A DNA stretch of 12,794 nt from contig JAZNLK010000122.1 in NCBI GenBank assembly GCA_045579055.1, forward strand, positions 1-12,794, read 5' to 3'. Of this stretch, positions 6,400-12,794 are shown one piece after another. The notes under the pieces are model-generated. The model was given only the letters and a program-made list of their open reading frames with translations, made no database searches and was not told the origin of the DNA. The stretch is from SIG440 sp045579055. Lineage in GTDB: Bacteria; Bacillota; Clostridia; Monoglobales; Monoglobaceae. How positions within the stretch are numbered: the first letter of the stretch is position 1; each line of letters begins with the position of its first letter. A program made the position numbers and the translations under genes.

Positions 6400-7545
6400 A
6401 TGAGTAACAAGAAAAAAAGTGCTGAAAAGGCGACAGAAGCAAAAAAGACAGTTTCCAAGGAAATGCAGAAGCAGGTTGTTCAGGAACTGGTGGAACAGGG
6501 CAAAAAAGCGGGAGAGCTTACCCTTGGTGAGATTTCATCAAAGCTTGAAGCTGTTGAGATGGATCCGGATCAGATTGAACGATTCTATGACTTCATTGAA
6601 AAACAGGGTATTGAAATCATAGGCAATTTTGGAGAAGAGCTTCCTGAGCTTGAAGGTGACGTAGACTTTGAAATCACAGAAGATGAGCTTGCGGATTTGT
6701 CGGTTCCCGACAGTGTCAGCATTGACGACCCTGTTCGTATGTACCTGAAGGAAATCGGAAAAGTGCCCCTTCTTTCAAGCCAGGAGGAAGCTGACCTTGC
6801 TCAGAAGATGTCGGATGGCGACCTTGATGCAAAGCACCGCCTTGCGGAAGCCAATCTCCGTCTGGTTGTCAGCATTGCAAAGAGATATGTGGGACGTGGA
6901 ATGTTGTTCCTTGACCTGATTCAGGAAGGTAATTTGGGTCTTATCAAGGCTGTTGAAAAGTTTGACTACACAAAGGGCTACAAGTTCAGTACCTATGCCA
7001 CTTGGTGGATCAGGCAGGCAATCACACGTGCCATTGCCGATCAGGCAAGAACAATCAGAATCCCCGTGCATATGGTTGAAACCATCAACAAGTTCATCAG
7101 GGTAACACGTCAGCTTGTTCAGGAGCTGGGACGTGACCCCCTCCCCGAAGAGGTTGCAAAGGAACTGAATATGCCAATCGACAAGGTTGGAGAGATTATG
7201 AAAATTGCTCAGGAGCCTGTTTCGCTGGAAACTCCAATCGGCGAAGAGGAAGACAGCTCCCTTCAGGATTTTATTCAGGACAACGAGACTCCTGCACCTC
7301 AGGACGCTGCCACATTCAGATTGCTCAAGGAACAGCTTGTTGACGTTCTCAGCACTCTGACCCCTCGTGAAGAAAAGGTTCTGAGACTTCGTTTCGGTCT
7401 TGACAACGGCAGAGCAAGAACTCTTGAGGAAGTGGGCAAGGAATTCAACGTTACCCGTGAAAGAATCCGCCAGATTGAGGCAAAAGCCTTGAGGAAGCTT
7501 CGCCATCCCAGCAGAAGCAAAAAACTGAAGGATTACTTAGAATAA
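6400..7545 (+). CDS. rpoD: RNA polymerase primary sigma factor (SigA/RpoD)
   Basis: This is the housekeeping sigma factor that directs RNA polymerase to -10/-35 promoters such as those seen in this window. The 381-residue length matches Firmicute SigA. Domains in order: a lysine-rich N-terminus and acidic region 1.1 (about 1-100); region 1.2 starting DDPVRMYLKEIG at 109; region 2 with NLRLVVSIAKRY, LIQEGNLGLIKAVEKFDY and the -10-recognition stretch FSTYATWWIRQAI; region 3 with IPVHMVETIN; and region 4 with LTPREEKVLRLRFGL and the -35-binding helix-turn-helix around VTRERIRQIEAKAL (351-364). GGAAAGG lies just upstream of the ATG. It ends the dgt-dnaG-rpoD block and is followed by a strong terminator. 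Confidence 0.97.
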   Translation: MSNKKKSAEKATEAKKTVSKEMQKQVVQELVEQGKKAGELTLGEISSKLEAVEMDPDQIERFYDFIEKQGIEIIGNFGEELPELEGDVDFEITEDELADLSVPDSVSIDDPVRMYLKEIGKVPLLSSQEEADLAQKMSDGDLDAKHRLAEANLRLVVSIAKRYVGRGMLFLDLIQEGNLGLIKAVEKFDYTKGYKFSTYATWWIRQAITRAIADQARTIRIPVHMVETINKFIRVTRQLVQELGRDPLPEEVAKELNMPIDKVGEIMKIAQEPVSLETPIGEEEDSSLQDFIQDNETPAPQDAATFRLLKEQLVDVLSTLTPREEKVLRLRFGLDNGRARTLEEVGKEFNVTRERIRQIEAKALRKLRHPSRSKKLKDYLE

Positions 7546-7606
7546 ATTTCAAGGGGCTGTTCTGAAAACATTCTAAGATATAAATTAAAAAAGGCAACTC
7601 AAACAG

Positions 7607-7638
7607 AGCAAGTCTGCTGAAAAGCGGGCTTGCTTTTT
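7607..7638 (+). terminator. Terminator of the dgt-dnaG-rpoD block
   Basis: AGCAAGTCTGCT (7607-7618), GAAA tetraloop, AGCGGGCTTGCT (7623-7634): a 12-bp stem with two T-G pairs, running straight into five T. It begins about 60 bases after the rpoD stop. Confidence 0.92.
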
Positions 7639-7678
7639 AATATCATAGGAAATTATAACATTCCTATGATATTAAAAA
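7634..7678. repeat. 18-bp perfect inverted repeat overlapping the terminator T run
   Basis: Bases 7634-7651 pair perfectly with 7661-7678 around a 9-base AT loop (7652-7660). Its left arm begins with the T run of the preceding terminator, so the two structures share bases. On both strands the outer ends are T-rich, so it could act as a bidirectional terminator. Confidence 0.7.
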
Positions 7679-7689
7679 CAAGATTTAAT

Positions 7690-7788
7690 TGTCCGTGCGA
7701 ATTTTTCGGCAATGCCGAAACGCACATGGACAAACAAAGCGTCCATGCTACGACCGCCGCCTGCGGCGAGCGGTGCAGCCGCTTTGTT
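7690..7788. repeat. Hairpin cluster in the rpoD-lipoprotein gap
   Basis: TGTCCGTGCG (7690-7699) pairs with CGCAC and GGACA (7721-7732, two-base bulge) around an inner hairpin TTTCGGC/GCCGAAA with loop AAT (7704-7720). CATGGAC (7725-7731) can instead pair with GTCCATG (7741-7747), excluding the first fold. Then AACAAAGCG (7733-7741) pairs with CGCTTTGTT (7780-7788), enclosing CGCCGC/GCGGCG (7755-7768). The remainder of the 385-base gap (7546-7606 and 7789-7868) holds nothing I recognise apart from the promoter before the next gene. Confidence 0.6.
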
Positions 7789-7868
7789 CTTTTACGGAAA
7801 AACCTCCCGAATCTTTGCATAATATTGCTGTCTTTTTTACTCCTGTTGCTGTTTTGCTCCGGGGTAGA

Positions 7869-7908
7869 TTGACAAAGTATTTTTATTAATGTAAAGTGAA
7901 ATTATAAT
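7869..7908 (+). promoter_or_regulatory. Promoter region of the lipoprotein gene
   Basis: TTGACA (7869-7874) is followed after 17 bases by TAAAGT (7892-7897), with TG just before it. A perfect TATAAT also occurs at 7903-7908 but lies 28 bases from the TTGACA, so it would need the poorer T-rich stretch near 7880 as its -35. Which -10 is used cannot be decided by eye. Confidence 0.55.
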
Positions 7909-7930
7909 ACTTTTTAGGAGGTTTTCGACA

Positions 7931-9526
7931 ATGAAAAGAGTTTTTTGTTGCATTCTTATTTTTGCAATGCTGATGAGTCTGGCAGTGTCTTTTTCCGGCT
8001 GCGGAGGTGCTGAAAAAAGCAAGGCGGACGGGAAGTTTACGGTTTTTGGGTTTACCGAAACAAATGACCTGAAACCCGGAGTTATGGAATATTATACCGA
8101 TAAATGGGAAGCAAACTGTCCCGATTATGAGATTGAATGGGTTTCCGGTGATATCAGTATGATTATGGCATCGGGTGATTATCCTGAGATTTTTCTTCGC
8201 GGACCCTTCCAGAATATAGATGTTGCAAAATATGCGTCACAGAAGGTATTCCTTCCTCTTGACGAATATATTTCGGAAGATGTAACACCGAACATTTGTA
8301 AGATGTTTGAAGAACAGCCCCAAACAAGGGCTATTGCCACATCTCCTGACGGTCATATCTATGCTCTTCCAAACTATGGTGGAAACAAGGGTTCATATAT
8401 TGAAACCTTTTGGTGGATAAACAGAGCCTGGCTTGACAAGCTTGGTCTTGACACACCCACAACTCTTCCGGAACTGAAGGAAGTTCTCAGAGCCTTCAAG
8501 ACAGGTGACCCCAACGGCAACGGCAAGGCTGACGAAATTCCCATGACTTTCTTTAATGAAGGTGCATATAACTATCCCGAAACACTTCTTTCCTGCTGGG
8601 GCGTTTCAACCAAGTTCGGTATGTATGACAGCTATCTCAACGTTCAAAAGGGTGAGGTTGGCTTCACACCTATGATGGATGAATGGAAGGAAATGATTAA
8701 GTTCTATGCAGACCTTTACAAGGAAGGACTTCTTGATATTGAGTGCTTTACATATGAAAATAATACCTTTAATTCAAAGCTGAAGTCTGAAACACCTGTT
8801 ATCGGGGTTACCTTTGCAAAGGAAAATCCTTTTGGAGTCAATGCCGACCAGTACGAGGTTATTTCTCCAATCAGTGCAGACGGTGTGATAACACCGGTGG
8901 TTCACGTTCATCCCGGCTCAAGCGGTTTGAGAAATATTGTTCACATCACATCAGCCTGTGAGGATCCTGTTGCCGCAATGAAATGGATTGACACCTTCTA
9001 TTCAAAGGAAGCCACCATAACCAACTGGTATGGCGAAGATGAGGCTGTTGCAAACGGCAAGGTGACAGCATCCTTTTATAAGGAAGGGGATATGTACAAG
9101 TGGCTGGACTATGAAGCTCAGGGTCATGCATCAATCAGCGAAATGTATAACTACAATTCCCCTCTGGCAGCTCAGATGGCAGGGTATATGAGCCTTGAGG
9201 ATGACAGGGGTGTTTATATCGAAGACTGTGATGCTTTCAACAGCTATGATGAGCTTTATGAAATGTATGCACCGTATCTCGACCCCGAAACCTGGCCTCG
9301 TCCTTATTACGCTCCGGAGGATTCAACCGAGCTCTCGGCGCTTCAGACCGATATTTTCAACTATGTTGAAAAGAACAAGGCCGACTGGATTATGGGCAGA
9401 GCCGATGTTGAAAAGGATTGGGATGGTTATATTGCACAGCTGAAAAAGCTGGGTGCAGACAGACTTGTTGAAATAAACAGCAATGCTTACAAGATTTATA
9501 AGGAAGCGGAAGAAAATATCAAATAG
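7931..9526 (+). CDS. Extracellular solute-binding lipoprotein, ABC sugar-transporter type
   Basis: The 531-residue protein looks like the membrane-anchored binding subunit of a carbohydrate ABC importer of the large LplA/YtcQ-like class. The N-terminus is a lipoprotein signal: MKRVF, a hydrophobic stretch, then SFSGC with the lipid-bearing cysteine at 24, followed by a GGAEKSKADG linker. The -3 residue of the lipobox is F rather than the usual L. DPNGNGKADEIP at 193-204 is a calcium-loop-like motif common in this class, and the aromatic-rich middle and C-terminus fit a sugar-binding cleft. AGGAGG (7916-7921) lies nine bases before the ATG. No permease or ATPase gene adjoins it, so the partner transporter must lie elsewhere if it exists. 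The ligand cannot be told from sequence. Confidence 0.85.
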   Translation: MKRVFCCILIFAMLMSLAVSFSGCGGAEKSKADGKFTVFGFTETNDLKPGVMEYYTDKWEANCPDYEIEWVSGDISMIMASGDYPEIFLRGPFQNIDVAKYASQKVFLPLDEYISEDVTPNICKMFEEQPQTRAIATSPDGHIYALPNYGGNKGSYIETFWWINRAWLDKLGLDTPTTLPELKEVLRAFKTGDPNGNGKADEIPMTFFNEGAYNYPETLLSCWGVSTKFGMYDSYLNVQKGEVGFTPMMDEWKEMIKFYADLYKEGLLDIECFTYENNTFNSKLKSETPVIGVTFAKENPFGVNADQYEVISPISADGVITPVVHVHPGSSGLRNIVHITSACEDPVAAMKWIDTFYSKEATITNWYGEDEAVANGKVTASFYKEGDMYKWLDYEAQGHASISEMYNYNSPLAAQMAGYMSLEDDRGVYIEDCDAFNSYDELYEMYAPYLDPETWPRPYYAPEDSTELSALQTDIFNYVEKNKADWIMGRADVEKDWDGYIAQLKKLGADRLVEINSNAYKIYKEAEENIK

Positions 9527-9589
9527 CTTTGGCAATGAATGAAAATTAGGCTAATTCGCTCAGAATGACAAACAGGGTTTATACGCAAT

Positions 9590-9621
9590 ATGAACGGTGT
9601 TCCGAAAGGGACACCGTTCAT
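9590..9621. terminator. Hairpin between the convergent lipoprotein and kinase genes
   Basis: ATGAACGGTGTTCC (9590-9603), GAAA loop, GGGACACCGTTCAT (9608-9621): a 14-bp stem with one T-G pair. It abuts the stop codon of the leftward gene (9622). T runs on either side are poor, so it is a probable but not textbook terminator. The 63 bases from 9527 to 9589 hold nothing recognised. Confidence 0.65.
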
Positions 9622-10686
9622 TTACGTTATTGAAATAATCATACTGCAAGTCTGCTTTATGTTGAGCTCTTGGAAATATTTTTGTTCAAGGGGAATCCAT
9701 TTGTTGAAAAAGAGTTCTGCCGCCTGGGGAGAATTGCGTTTGAGTATGCGCTCCCTTTGAAGCGGACGGTCAATATCCAGAAATACCGAAAAGTCATAGA
9801 ATTTTGCAAGTTCAGGGTGCATACTGTATGCGCCTTCGGTTACGGTGAGCTTCTTTGGGGTCATGGGAGACGGCAGGGAAAGCTTTTGGCTGTGACAGTC
9901 AAAGGTGCGGTAGTTCACAGTCTTGTCTTGGCTCACCGGAAGCAAAACTTCTTCCAGAAACCGTTCTCTGTCTACGTTTCCACCCGGCTCGGCGAGACGT
10001 TCGGGGGTTCGTTGACCGGGACGCAGAAAAAAGTCGTCCATATGAAAAAGAGTGCAGTTATATACCTGCTCAAGAAGTGACCCAAGGGTAGTTTTTCCGC
10101 TTGCACTGCCCCCTTCAATTGCCAGGCGGAGGTTTCCCTCCGAAAGAAGGCTGTCCAGCTTCGCAAATAGTGGCAGGAAAGGAATATATCTGTTTGAAAT
10201 AACCCTGTATGCCGGTCGGTAAAGCTTGCCGAATTTGTGGGAATGATGGAGGGCAGGAAATCCTTGGGATTCCCAGCCTGTAGCCATTTGGCTGAACTCG
10301 TTGATGTCAAAGTCAAGCAAGCCTTGTTCTATGAGTGAGCGGGCTGTTTTCAGCTTATTCTTCAGGTGAGCCGTGGCGTTTTCTTGGGGTGTTGCGGACA
10401 TCACAAAAAGCTTTCCCAATGTTTCGGGGGTGAGACCTTGGAATGTGTTTGAAAGAGGAACACGGCTGAATTCTCCGTCAAGTGCTTCAACGTACTCTCC
10501 GGGGAGGTTCTGAATGGTCTCCCATTCTTTTTTTATGTATTCAATTGCTTTTTGTGCCGAGGGGACGGCGTGTTCGCAGCCAAAGGCACTCTGATGAAGA
10601 AATTTGAAAATATCGCAGATTTCCGCTTGGGGATATTTTCGATAGTGTTTCAGAAGCAATGCCTTTGTTTTTTCTGTTTGGTTCAT
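9622..10686 (-). CDS. P-loop kinase, uridine kinase-like, with uncharacterised N-terminal domain
   Basis: The 354-residue protein has a C-terminal nucleoside/uridine kinase-like P-loop domain. The Walker A motif GGSASGKT is at 192-199, and HMDDFF about twenty residues on is the aspartate pair seen in uridine and related small-molecule kinases. LDIDRPLQRERILKRN follows later as the arginine-rich lid region. The first 185 residues contain no motif I recognise; they are helical-looking, with FLHQSAFGCEHAVPSAQKAI near 29-48. The start at 10686 overlaps the stop of the ECF S-component gene by four bases (ATGA), and an in-frame extension to 10914 merely runs through that gene. No strong ribosome site is present, so translation is probably coupled. 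The substrate is unknown: a nucleoside or vitamin precursor brought in by the neighbouring transporter is the natural guess. Confidence 0.75.
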   Translation of the reverse strand: MNQTEKTKALLLKHYRKYPQAEICDIFKFLHQSAFGCEHAVPSAQKAIEYIKKEWETIQNLPGEYVEALDGEFSRVPLSNTFQGLTPETLGKLFVMSATPQENATAHLKNKLKTARSLIEQGLLDFDINEFSQMATGWESQGFPALHHSHKFGKLYRPAYRVISNRYIPFLPLFAKLDSLLSEGNLRLAIEGGSASGKTTLGSLLEQVYNCTLFHMDDFFLRPGQRTPERLAEPGGNVDRERFLEEVLLPVSQDKTVNYRTFDCHSQKLSLPSPMTPKKLTVTEGAYSMHPELAKFYDFSVFLDIDRPLQRERILKRNSPQAAELFFNKWIPLEQKYFQELNIKQTCSMIISIT

Positions 10687-11237
10687 ATTCTTTTTGCACC
10701 CGCTTCCGTCTTTTGTTTTAGTCCGATTTTTTCCAGAACAATAACGAGTATGGGTACGCAAACAATCTGGACAATTATCCCAGGAATTGCGTTTGTCAGG
10801 GCGGCTGCCACAAACGCCTGCAAGCCAAAACTTCCACCGCTTATGCCCAGACATATGAACATAGAAATTCCCCATACAATTCTGCCTGCAACCATTGCAA
10901 GAATGAGTGAGCAAAGGATATAGGGCTTTTTGTGGGGGAAAAGGCGGTGTGTGAGCCCTGCAATACTGCCATAGGCGGCAAGCTCAAATGCCATACATAA
11001 TGCTGTTGGGAAAAGGGGCGGCATCCCAAGGACTATCGAGCGGAGAAGCGGGGCGATAAAACCTACGGCAAGCCCCATAGGCCAACCGCAGATAAAGCCG
11101 CAGAGAAGCACCGGTATGTGCATTGGGCAGAGCTTCGCTCCAAACTCCGGGATTTGCCCGGTGAGGAAGGGCATCAGGTATGTCAGGGCAAGAAAAAATG
11201 CACCTGTGATAAGTTTTACGTTTCTTTTGTGGTTCAT
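10683..11237 (-). CDS. ECF transporter S component (substrate-binding membrane subunit)
   Basis: The 184-residue protein is very hydrophobic, with about six membrane segments, and has the size and shape of an energy-coupling-factor S component, the subunit that binds a vitamin or micronutrient and docks on the shared EcfA-EcfA'-EcfT module. Segments start near residues 9, 41, 58, 80, 105 and 148; PMHIPVLLCGFICGW and APLLRS...GMPPLFPTA are the most family-like stretches. The ATG at 11237 has AAAGGA upstream, partly buried in a hairpin. No EcfA or EcfT gene is in the window, which fits group II S components. It lies between a pyridoxine/pyridoxamine kinase gene and a P-loop kinase gene, suggesting a B6-like or nucleoside-like substrate; this is inference. 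Confidence 0.8.
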   Translation of the reverse strand: MNHKRNVKLITGAFFLALTYLMPFLTGQIPEFGAKLCPMHIPVLLCGFICGWPMGLAVGFIAPLLRSIVLGMPPLFPTALCMAFELAAYGSIAGLTHRLFPHKKPYILCSLILAMVAGRIVWGISMFICLGISGGSFGLQAFVAAALTNAIPGIIVQIVCVPILVIVLEKIGLKQKTEAGAKRI

Positions 11238-11242
11238 ATGAG

Positions 11243-11285
11243 ATTCCTTTCGAAGAGGAATTGAAGTGGTTTTAGTGTAAAACCA
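11243..11285 (-). promoter_or_regulatory. Two leader hairpins before the ECF S gene, one covering the ribosome site
   Basis: Read leftward, TGGTTTT/AAAACCA with a 5-base loop (11267-11285) is followed by ATTCCT/AGGAAT (11243-11261). The second arm of the latter contains the AAAGGA ribosome site of the S-component gene. This could lower translation start when folded. The gap 11238-11331 shows no riboswitch family I recognise and no clear promoter, so it may be an intra-operon leader. Confidence 0.4.
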
Positions 11286-11331
11286 TATGTGAGAAAAAGC
11301 TGTTGTTTGTTAGTTGATTATTCGGGAAGAA

Positions 11332-12201
11332 TCACAGATTTTCAGCAAAAAATTTGGAAAGAACCGGTTCAAAAACAGCTCCGTGTTCAATTCGGATTTC
11401 GGGGTGCTTCAATGTTTCGGAAATTGCCGCCTTGATGAAATCAACAGCCAGCTTTGAAGCCTCAAGCATTGACTTGCCCCGCATCAGTCCCCCTGTCAGG
11501 ACTGCGGCAAAGATGTCGCCTGTGCCGTGGAAGGGACGGGAAACATATCCGCAATCATAAAAGGCGGTTTCCTTTGCGTCATTATCCAGAACGCCTACGC
11601 ACATCTTCTTTTCGCCGCACATAACCGATGTGATGGCGATTTTTTGAGGGCCGAGCTTTGAAAGTTCAAAAAGCATATCCTTTATTTCCTCTTGTGAAAT
11701 AGGACCGTCAGGATACTTTCTGTCCAGAAGAAGACAGGCTTCGGTGAGGTTGGGAGTGATTACGTCTGCAAGACCCACAAATTCCTTCATTGAGCGGAGC
11801 AGGTCGTTCATACGGTCGTAATACACAGTCTCTGCGTCGGAAAGGTCATTGTCGCCCAGAACCGGGTCGATGACCGTCAGAAAGTCAGGATTCTTCTCTG
11901 CTTTTATGAAATCGGTCAGAATTTCTATCTGACGTGAGCTACCCATATATCCTGTGCAGATTCCGTTGAACTTAATGCCCAGCTTTCGCCAGTGGTCGAG
12001 GATTTTGGGCATTTCCTCGGTCAGGTCGCAAAAGGTGTAGTCCTCAAAATGGTATGTATGTGTTGAAAGCACGGCTGTGGGCAGAGGGCAGACCTCAACA
12101 CCCATTGCTGAAAGTATTGAGATTGCTTCGGTAAGGGAAACACGGCAAAACCCTGAAAGGTCATTGACCGCTATAACTCTGGGGCTGTAATTGGGTATCA
12201 T
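11332..12201 (-). CDS. pdxY: Pyridoxine/pyridoxamine kinase, PfkB (ribokinase) superfamily
   Basis: These kinases phosphorylate vitamin B6 forms with ATP, keeping them in the cell and feeding pyridoxal phosphate synthesis. The 289-residue protein has the PdxY/PdxK-like N-terminus NDLSGFCRVSLTEAISILSAMG at about 13-34, where the related family usually has H-D rather than N-D, then PLPTAVLSTHTYHF, DPVLGDND near 137-144, TPNLTEA near 167-173 and the catalytic GTGD at 226-229. A role on hydroxymethylpyrimidine (ThiD-like) is a less likely alternative. AAGGAG lies eight bases before the ATG, inside the end of rsuA, and the two genes overlap by four bases (ATGA), so they are cotranscribed. The ECF S component follows 94 bases downstream. 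Confidence 0.82.
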   Translation of the reverse strand: MIPNYSPRVIAVNDLSGFCRVSLTEAISILSAMGVEVCPLPTAVLSTHTYHFEDYTFCDLTEEMPKILDHWRKLGIKFNGICTGYMGSSRQIEILTDFIKAEKNPDFLTVIDPVLGDNDLSDAETVYYDRMNDLLRSMKEFVGLADVITPNLTEACLLLDRKYPDGPISQEEIKDMLFELSKLGPQKIAITSVMCGEKKMCVGVLDNDAKETAFYDCGYVSRPFHGTGDIFAAVLTGGLMRGKSMLEASKLAVDFIKAAISETLKHPEIRIEHGAVFEPVLSKFFAENL

Positions 12202-12794
12202 AGGGATTCTCCTTGTTTTTTGCTGTCTTCGGGCAACAGCAGCTTCATCTCTTCCTCTGTGATTTCACGGATTTCGCCCGGGGCGAGATTTTCGTCCAGA
12301 GGGAGGTTGTTCATTTTTATTCGCTTCAGAAACAGTACCTTGTTCCCGATGGATTCAAACATTCGCTTTACCTGATGGAATTTGCCTTCGTGAATGACGA
12401 TTTCGGCACTGTACGGCTCTTCCTCCGAAAGGCTTTTCAGTTCCGCAGGAAGGGTTTTGTAGCCGTCGTCCAGGGTGACGCCATTGTTGAATGCGAGAGT
12501 ATCATCCGGGGTTACAGGTCTTTGAATTTCTGCAATGTATGTTTTGGGAATATGTTTTTTGGGGGACAAAAGCCGATGAGCCAGGTCTCCGTCATTGGTC
12601 ATCAGCAAAAAGCCTTCGGTATCAATGTCAAGCCGCCCCACAGGGAAGACCTCAAAATGACGGTATTCATCAGGAACAAGCTCCATAACCGTGGGAGTTC
12701 TGCCGTCACGGGTTGCTGACAGATATCCTTGGGGTTTGTTGAGCATAAGATAGACAAATTCACGGTATTCAATTTGCTGACCAAAGGCAAAAAC
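12198..12794 (-). CDS. rsuA: 16S rRNA pseudouridine synthase, RsuA family (N-terminus beyond right edge)
   Basis: RsuA-family enzymes convert a uridine of ribosomal RNA to pseudouridine; E. coli RsuA acts on U516 of 16S rRNA. The visible 198 residues read in one open frame from the window edge, starting VFAFGQQIEYREFVYLMLNKP. An ATG at 12746 falls inside this conserved stretch and is not the start. The missing N-terminus would be the S4 RNA-binding domain of about 45 residues. The catalytic motif VGRLDIDTEGFLLMTNDG is present, with the nucleophilic aspartate at 56 of the visible part, as is the C-terminal EGKFHQVKRMFESIGNKVLFLKR. RluB/E/F paralogues share these motifs, so the exact target base is less sure. 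The stop overlaps the kinase start downstream. Confidence 0.88.
   Translation of the reverse strand, partial: VFAFGQQIEYREFVYLMLNKPQGYLSATRDGRTPTVMELVPDEYRHFEVFPVGRLDIDTEGFLLMTNDGDLAHRLLSPKKHIPKTYIAEIQRPVTPDDTLAFNNGVTLDDGYKTLPAELKSLSEEEPYSAEIVIHEGKFHQVKRMFESIGNKVLFLKRIKMNNLPLDENLAPGEIREITEEEMKLLLPEDSKKQGESL

Noticed and set aside
7630..7889. Two overlapping rightward frames of 80 and 66 codons in the gap after rpoD
   Set aside because: They begin in the terminator and inverted repeats, have no ribosome site, and cover the lipoprotein promoter. No protein-like pattern is seen.
10687..10914. 76-codon N-terminal extension of the P-loop kinase gene
   Set aside because: It lies wholly within the ECF S-component gene in another frame and is cysteine- and arginine-rich nonsense. 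The ATGA overlap at 10683-10686 gives a natural start.
11238..11331. TPP, FMN or cobalamin riboswitch before the ECF S gene
   Set aside because: None of the conserved cores of those classes is visible and the gap is too short for most of them.

Overview
The window looks like a chromosomal stretch from a Clostridia-type Firmicute, possibly of the Oscillospiraceae/Ruminococcaceae kind. The evidence is a type III glutamine synthetase, a TrmK (YqfN)/YqfO pair next to dnaG and sigA, Gram-positive style lipoprotein and ECF-transporter genes, strong AGGAGG-type ribosome sites, TTG starts and AT-rich promoters. The family-level placement is inference. Almost everything is housekeeping; no integrase, transposase, CRISPR array or phage gene is seen.

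Left part (1-1870): the first 287 codons of glnN read leftward out of the window, behind a consensus promoter and a leader hairpin. Divergent from it is rpsT (ribosomal protein S20), then a complete tRNA-Trp. Directly after the tRNA lies the oddest stretch, about 1541-1744. It starts with an inverted partial copy of the tRNA-Trp 3' half, continues as a chain of five distinct near-perfect hairpins, and ends with a direct 20-base copy of the tRNA-Trp tail followed by a strong terminator.

Centre (1869-7545): yqfO and trmK form a leftward pair. Divergent from them is the rightward macromolecular-synthesis block dgt - dnaG - rpoD (dGTP hydrolase, primase, primary sigma factor). In Bacillus subtilis the orthologues of dnaG, sigA, yqfN and yqfO lie close together on one strand, so this looks like a conserved neighbourhood with one half inverted.

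Right part (7546-12794): a 385-base gene-free stretch after rpoD holds a GAAA-loop terminator, an 18-bp inverted repeat and more hairpins. It is followed by a stand-alone lipoprotein solute-binding protein with its own promoter. Facing it is a leftward cluster: an RsuA-type pseudouridine synthase (N-terminus outside the window), a pyridoxine/pyridoxamine kinase, an ECF transporter S component, and a P-loop kinase with an uncharacterised N-terminal domain. Two of the three junctions are 4-base ATGA overlaps. The last three genes look like an import-and-phosphorylate salvage cassette for a vitamin or nucleoside-like compound; the substrate is not proven by the sequence.
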